The notes beneath the pieces are model-generated. The model was not told the origin of the DNA, did not search any database, and worked only from the letters and a program-made list of their open reading frames with translations. From Bacteroidia bacterium (GTDB lineage: Bacteria > Bacteroidota > Bacteroidia > Flavobacteriales > Flavobacteriaceae), in assembly GCA_030429325.1 (NCBI GenBank), contig JAUICT010000081.1, positions 1-7,968 of the forward strand: a stretch of 7,968 bases of DNA, written 5' to 3'. This document shows, in pieces, positions 5,167 to 7,968 of the stretch. The position numbers and the translations under genes were made by a program. The first letter of the stretch is position 1; the number at the start of each line of letters is the position of its first letter.

Positions 5167-6576
5167 ATGGCAGATACGTATGATTTTGGCCTAGTAGGTC
5201 TGGGAGTAATGGGACGCAATTTTATCTTGAATGTAGCGGATAATGGGTTTACTGCCTTCGGGAATGATTTGGATACCGAAAAAGTGAATGCACTGATCCA
5301 GGAAGGTGGCGATACGGACAAGGTAAACGCATCAACAGATGTAAAGACTTTTGTGGATGCGCTGACAACGCCTCGAAAAATCATGTTGTTGGTTCCAGCT
5401 GGAAAAGTGGTGGACTTGGTCATTGATAGCCTATTGCCCCATTTAGACCAGGGTGACATCATCATTGATGGTGGAAATTCATTTTTTACGGATACCGACC
5501 GACGTGAAGCCTATCTAAAGGAAAAAGGCATCAATTTCTTTGGTGCCGGGGTATCGGGTGGTGCCAAGGGGGCGAGAAAAGGTCCGAGCATCATGCCCGG
5601 TGGTTCCCGCGAAGCCTATCAACATGTAAAACCCATTTTTGAAGCGGTTTCTGCCAAGTATAAAGGAGAACCCTGCGTTGCCTATTTGGGTCCGAAATCA
5701 GCCGGAAACTATGTGAAAATGGTGCACAATGGCATTGAATATGGGTTGATGCAGCTTACTTCGGAGATATACGACTTGCTCAAAAAAGCAGGTGGACTAT
5801 CCAACGGAGAACTCCACCAAACCTATTCTGAATGGAACCAAGGTCGATTGCAGTCCTTTTTGGTGGAGATTACCTCTGAAATCTTTGAGCAAAAGGATGA
5901 TTTGGGAGATGGTGACCTCGTGGATATGATCTTGGATAAGGCCAAGCAAAAAGGCACTGGAAAATGGACTTCCCAAAATGCCATGGATTTGGGTATTCCC
6001 ATCCCCACCATTGATGTGGCGGTGAGCATGCGGGAAATATCGGCCCTCAAAGACGAACGGGTCAAAGCGGATGCCCTATACAACCGTCCAACACCTAAAG
6101 GTGTTGACAAGAATGACTTTACCTCCAAAGCGGAGCAGGCGTTGTATTTTGCCTTTATCATTACTTATGCCCAGGGCATGCACCAGTTGGCCGATGCCTC
6201 CAAAGAATATGGTTACGAACTGGAACTGGGTGAAATTGCCAAAATATGGCGTGCTGGATGCATCATCAGAGCCGCCCTTTTGGCGGATATCACTGAAGCC
6301 TATCGAGCAGATAAAGACTTGCAAAACCTATTGCTCTCCCCTTCCTTTGTGAAAAAAGTACAGGAAACTGTTGGGGCCGCACGTGAACTGGTGGCCTATG
6401 GTGCCACCAACGGTATTCCCCTTCCCGGATTGTCCAATGCCCTTACCTACTTTGATGCCTATACCAGTAGCCGTTTACCGCTGAACCTCATTCAGGCGCA
6501 GCGCGATTATTTTGGTTCCCACACCTATGAACGGGTAGACCGCGATGGGATTTTCCATACCGAGTGGGAAGAATAA
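5167..6576 (+). CDS. gnd: 6-phosphogluconate dehydrogenase, decarboxylating
   Basis: Converts 6-phosphogluconate to ribulose-5-phosphate and CO2 with reduction of a nicotinamide cofactor, the third step of the oxidative pentose phosphate pathway. The 469 residues match the long, E. coli-type family. The Rossmann loop is VGLGVMGRN (residues 10-18). GVSGGAKGARKGPSIMPGG (from 128) carries the substrate-binding Ser-Gly-Gly at 130-132. KMVHNGIEYG holds the catalytic pair Lys184 and Glu191 plus His187-Asn188. The C-terminal QRDYFGSHTYER supplies Arg446 and His452, which reach into the partner subunit's active site in this dimeric family. KGTGKWTSQNA and the closing GIFHTEWEE are also typical. One oddity is that the second strand ends GNDLDTEK instead of the FNRS/T seen in NADP enzymes (see findings). 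The start lies in an A-rich context (AAAACGAAGCACAATG) with no Shine-Dalgarno sequence, 170 bp from the divergent zwf start. Confidence 0.98.
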   Translation: MADTYDFGLVGLGVMGRNFILNVADNGFTAFGNDLDTEKVNALIQEGGDTDKVNASTDVKTFVDALTTPRKIMLLVPAGKVVDLVIDSLLPHLDQGDIIIDGGNSFFTDTDRREAYLKEKGINFFGAGVSGGAKGARKGPSIMPGGSREAYQHVKPIFEAVSAKYKGEPCVAYLGPKSAGNYVKMVHNGIEYGLMQLTSEIYDLLKKAGGLSNGELHQTYSEWNQGRLQSFLVEITSEIFEQKDDLGDGDLVDMILDKAKQKGTGKWTSQNAMDLGIPIPTIDVAVSMREISALKDERVKADALYNRPTPKGVDKNDFTSKAEQALYFAFIITYAQGMHQLADASKEYGYELELGEIAKIWRAGCIIRAALLADITEAYRADKDLQNLLLSPSFVKKVQETVGAARELVAYGATNGIPLPGLSNALTYFDAYTSSRLPLNLIQAQRDYFGSHTYERVDRDGIFHTEWEE

Positions 6577-6607
6577 CACTAACCATCAGCAACTAACTAA
6601 CAGTCCT

Positions 6608-7968
6608 ATGAAAAAATTACTCACTACCACAATTTTTACAATCTTGTCCATTTCCATCGGAATGTCACAAGTACAATCTAATTTGGAATTGTTGGATATC
6701 TTCAACATGGAGTATGTATCTGACCCTCAAATTTCACCAGACGGTTCCAAAATCATTTATGTGCGGAATTTTAAAGACGTCATGACCGACAGAAACCTAT
6801 CCAACCTTTGGATCGTGAATTTTGATGGTTCCAACAATCGTCCCCTAACCACGGGAAATCAAAATGATTTTGCTCCAAAATGGTCCCATGACGGCACAAA
6901 AATCGTCTTCAAGTCCAATATGGCCGATGAAAAGATGAAGCTTTACCTCATGTGGTTGGACACCAAGGAAATCATGGCATTGACCAACACACCTCAAGCT
7001 CCGGGGCAGGTCTCTTGGTCGCACAACGACCGGTATGTAGCCTTTAACATGTTTGTGCCCAAAGAAAATAAATCCATCATTAAGATGCCTGCCAAACCGG
7101 AAGGCGCCAAATGGAACGACCCACCCAAATACATTGACCAAATGAACTATCGTGGGGATGGTCAAGGATATCTCAAAGGTGGAAATATGCAATTGTTCAC
7201 CCTACCCATTTCAGGGGGGACACCCAAACAGCTCACTTTTACCGATTTTGACCACGGAGGCCCTATTTGGTCCAAAAATGACACCCACCTCTACTTCAGT
7301 GCCAATTTCCACAAGGATGAAGAGTTTGAAGCGCTGGACAGCGAAATTTACCAAATCAGTGTAGGTACTGGTGAAACCAAAGCTCTCACCGACCGTAATG
7401 GCCCTGATGGCAACCCCGTGCTCTCTCCTGACGGCTCCAAAATTGCCTATTTGGGCTTTGATGATCGTCTACAAGGGTATCAATTGACCCAACTCTATGT
7501 AATGAATGCCGATGGAAGCAATGTCCAATTGATTTCCGGGAACTTTGACAGGGATGTGGAAGATATGGTCTGGAACAGCAAGGGGGATGGCCTCTATTTT
7601 GCCTATACCGATAAGGGGCTGGGGAAATTGGCCTCCATAACCCTATCCGGAAAGGTGACCGATATCGCAGAAGGTCTCGGCGGATTGTCTCTGGGCAGAC
7701 CTTACAATGCAGCCAGCTTTTCCGGCTCTTCCAACAACAAATTCGCCTATACCCTAGGTAAAACAGACCATCCTTCTGATTTGGCGGTTGTGGATGCCAA
7801 AGGGAACAGCAAACGTTTGACCGCCCTCAATGACGACCTCTTTTCGTTCAAAAATTTGGGAAAGGTGGAAGAATTATGGTGGGAGTCTTCCTATGACCAA
7901 CGCAAAATACAGGGCTGGGTGGTTACCCCTCCCAATTTTGACCCGTCCAAAAAATACCCCATGATTTT
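6608..7968 (+). CDS. S9-family serine peptidase (DPP-IV / acylaminoacyl-peptidase-like), N-terminal part
   Basis: The frame is open from the ATG at 6608 to the window edge, 453 codons plus two bases, with the gene continuing beyond. Residues 1-20 (MKKLLTTTIFTILSISIGMS) form a signal peptide without a lipobox cysteine, so a periplasmic or secreted enzyme is expected. A beta-propeller of TolB/DPP-IV-like blades follows. Its signature strands are DPQISPDGSKIIYV (about 39-52), FAPKWSHDGTKIVF (about 88), QVSWSHNDRYVAF (about 135), GPIWSKNDTHLYF (about 218), NPVLSPDGSKIAYLG (about 268) and MVWNSKGDGLYFAYT (about 319). IQGWVVTPPNFDPSKKYPMI (434-453) is the usual entry into the S9 alpha/beta-hydrolase domain, whose Ser-Asp-His triad lies off the edge and is unseen. 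Such enzymes cleave dipeptides or acylated residues from small peptides. It starts 31 bp after gnd with no terminator visible, so read-through from gnd is possible, although the functions are unrelated. Confidence 0.92.
   Translation, partial: MKKLLTTTIFTILSISIGMSQVQSNLELLDIFNMEYVSDPQISPDGSKIIYVRNFKDVMTDRNLSNLWIVNFDGSNNRPLTTGNQNDFAPKWSHDGTKIVFKSNMADEKMKLYLMWLDTKEIMALTNTPQAPGQVSWSHNDRYVAFNMFVPKENKSIIKMPAKPEGAKWNDPPKYIDQMNYRGDGQGYLKGGNMQLFTLPISGGTPKQLTFTDFDHGGPIWSKNDTHLYFSANFHKDEEFEALDSEIYQISVGTGETKALTDRNGPDGNPVLSPDGSKIAYLGFDDRLQGYQLTQLYVMNADGSNVQLISGNFDRDVEDMVWNSKGDGLYFAYTDKGLGKLASITLSGKVTDIAEGLGGLSLGRPYNAASFSGSSNNKFAYTLGKTDHPSDLAVVDAKGNSKRLTALNDDLFSFKNLGKVEELWWESSYDQRKIQGWVVTPPNFDPSKKYPMI

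Noticed and set aside
5064..5465. Minus-strand 133-codon frame overlapping the gnd start
   Set aside because: It is antisense to well-conserved gnd codons, its composition is biased to Ser/Thr/Pro as expected for a shadow frame, and no family is recognisable.

Overview
The window looks like a chromosomal segment of a marine-type Bacteroidetes, most probably a Flavobacteriaceae member related to Muricauda/Allomuricauda. This is inferred from the protein flavour, the near absence of Shine-Dalgarno sequences before starts, one good match to the Bacteroidetes promoter pattern (TTG, then TAnnTTTG about 20 nt later), and an intergenic repeat type I associate with flavobacteria. No rRNA, tRNA, CRISPR array, insertion sequence or integrase is visible. 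There is no gene-free stretch longer than about 170 bp.

Left block, plus strand (1-2589): the C-terminal end of an ABC transporter ATPase of the siderophore/haem/cobalamin type; then rmuC, interrupted by a single-base frameshift at a six-A run; then a small membrane-anchored protein of unknown function; then a hotdog-fold acyl-CoA thioesterase. The last three are tightly packed (3 bp gap, then an ATGA start/stop overlap) and are probably one transcript.

Middle block (2573-6576): the complete oxidative pentose phosphate branch. zwf (glucose-6-phosphate dehydrogenase) and pgl (6-phosphogluconolactonase) run on the minus strand. gnd (6-phosphogluconate dehydrogenase) runs divergently on the plus strand from a shared 170-bp regulatory gap. 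Together they convert glucose-6-phosphate to ribulose-5-phosphate, CO2 and reducing power. pgl converges on the thioesterase gene and the two coding regions overlap by 17 bp. Between zwf and pgl lies a striking 105-bp array of 15 perfect-length heptamers (YYCATTG), followed by a 25-nt imperfect palindrome. The array is placed so that it would be transcribed in the pgl leader.

Right block (6608-end): the N-terminal 453 residues of a secreted S9-family (DPP-IV/acylaminoacyl-peptidase-like) serine peptidase. It has a signal peptide and a beta-propeller, and is cut by the window edge just as the catalytic domain begins.

Most interesting signals: the heptamer array and its palindrome inside the zwf-pgl transcript; the rmuC frameshift, which falls between the two halves of the putative nuclease motif; and an acidic residue in the Gnd cofactor site where NADP enzymes carry Asn-Arg, hinting at NAD use. 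I do not see a clearly new multi-gene system here.
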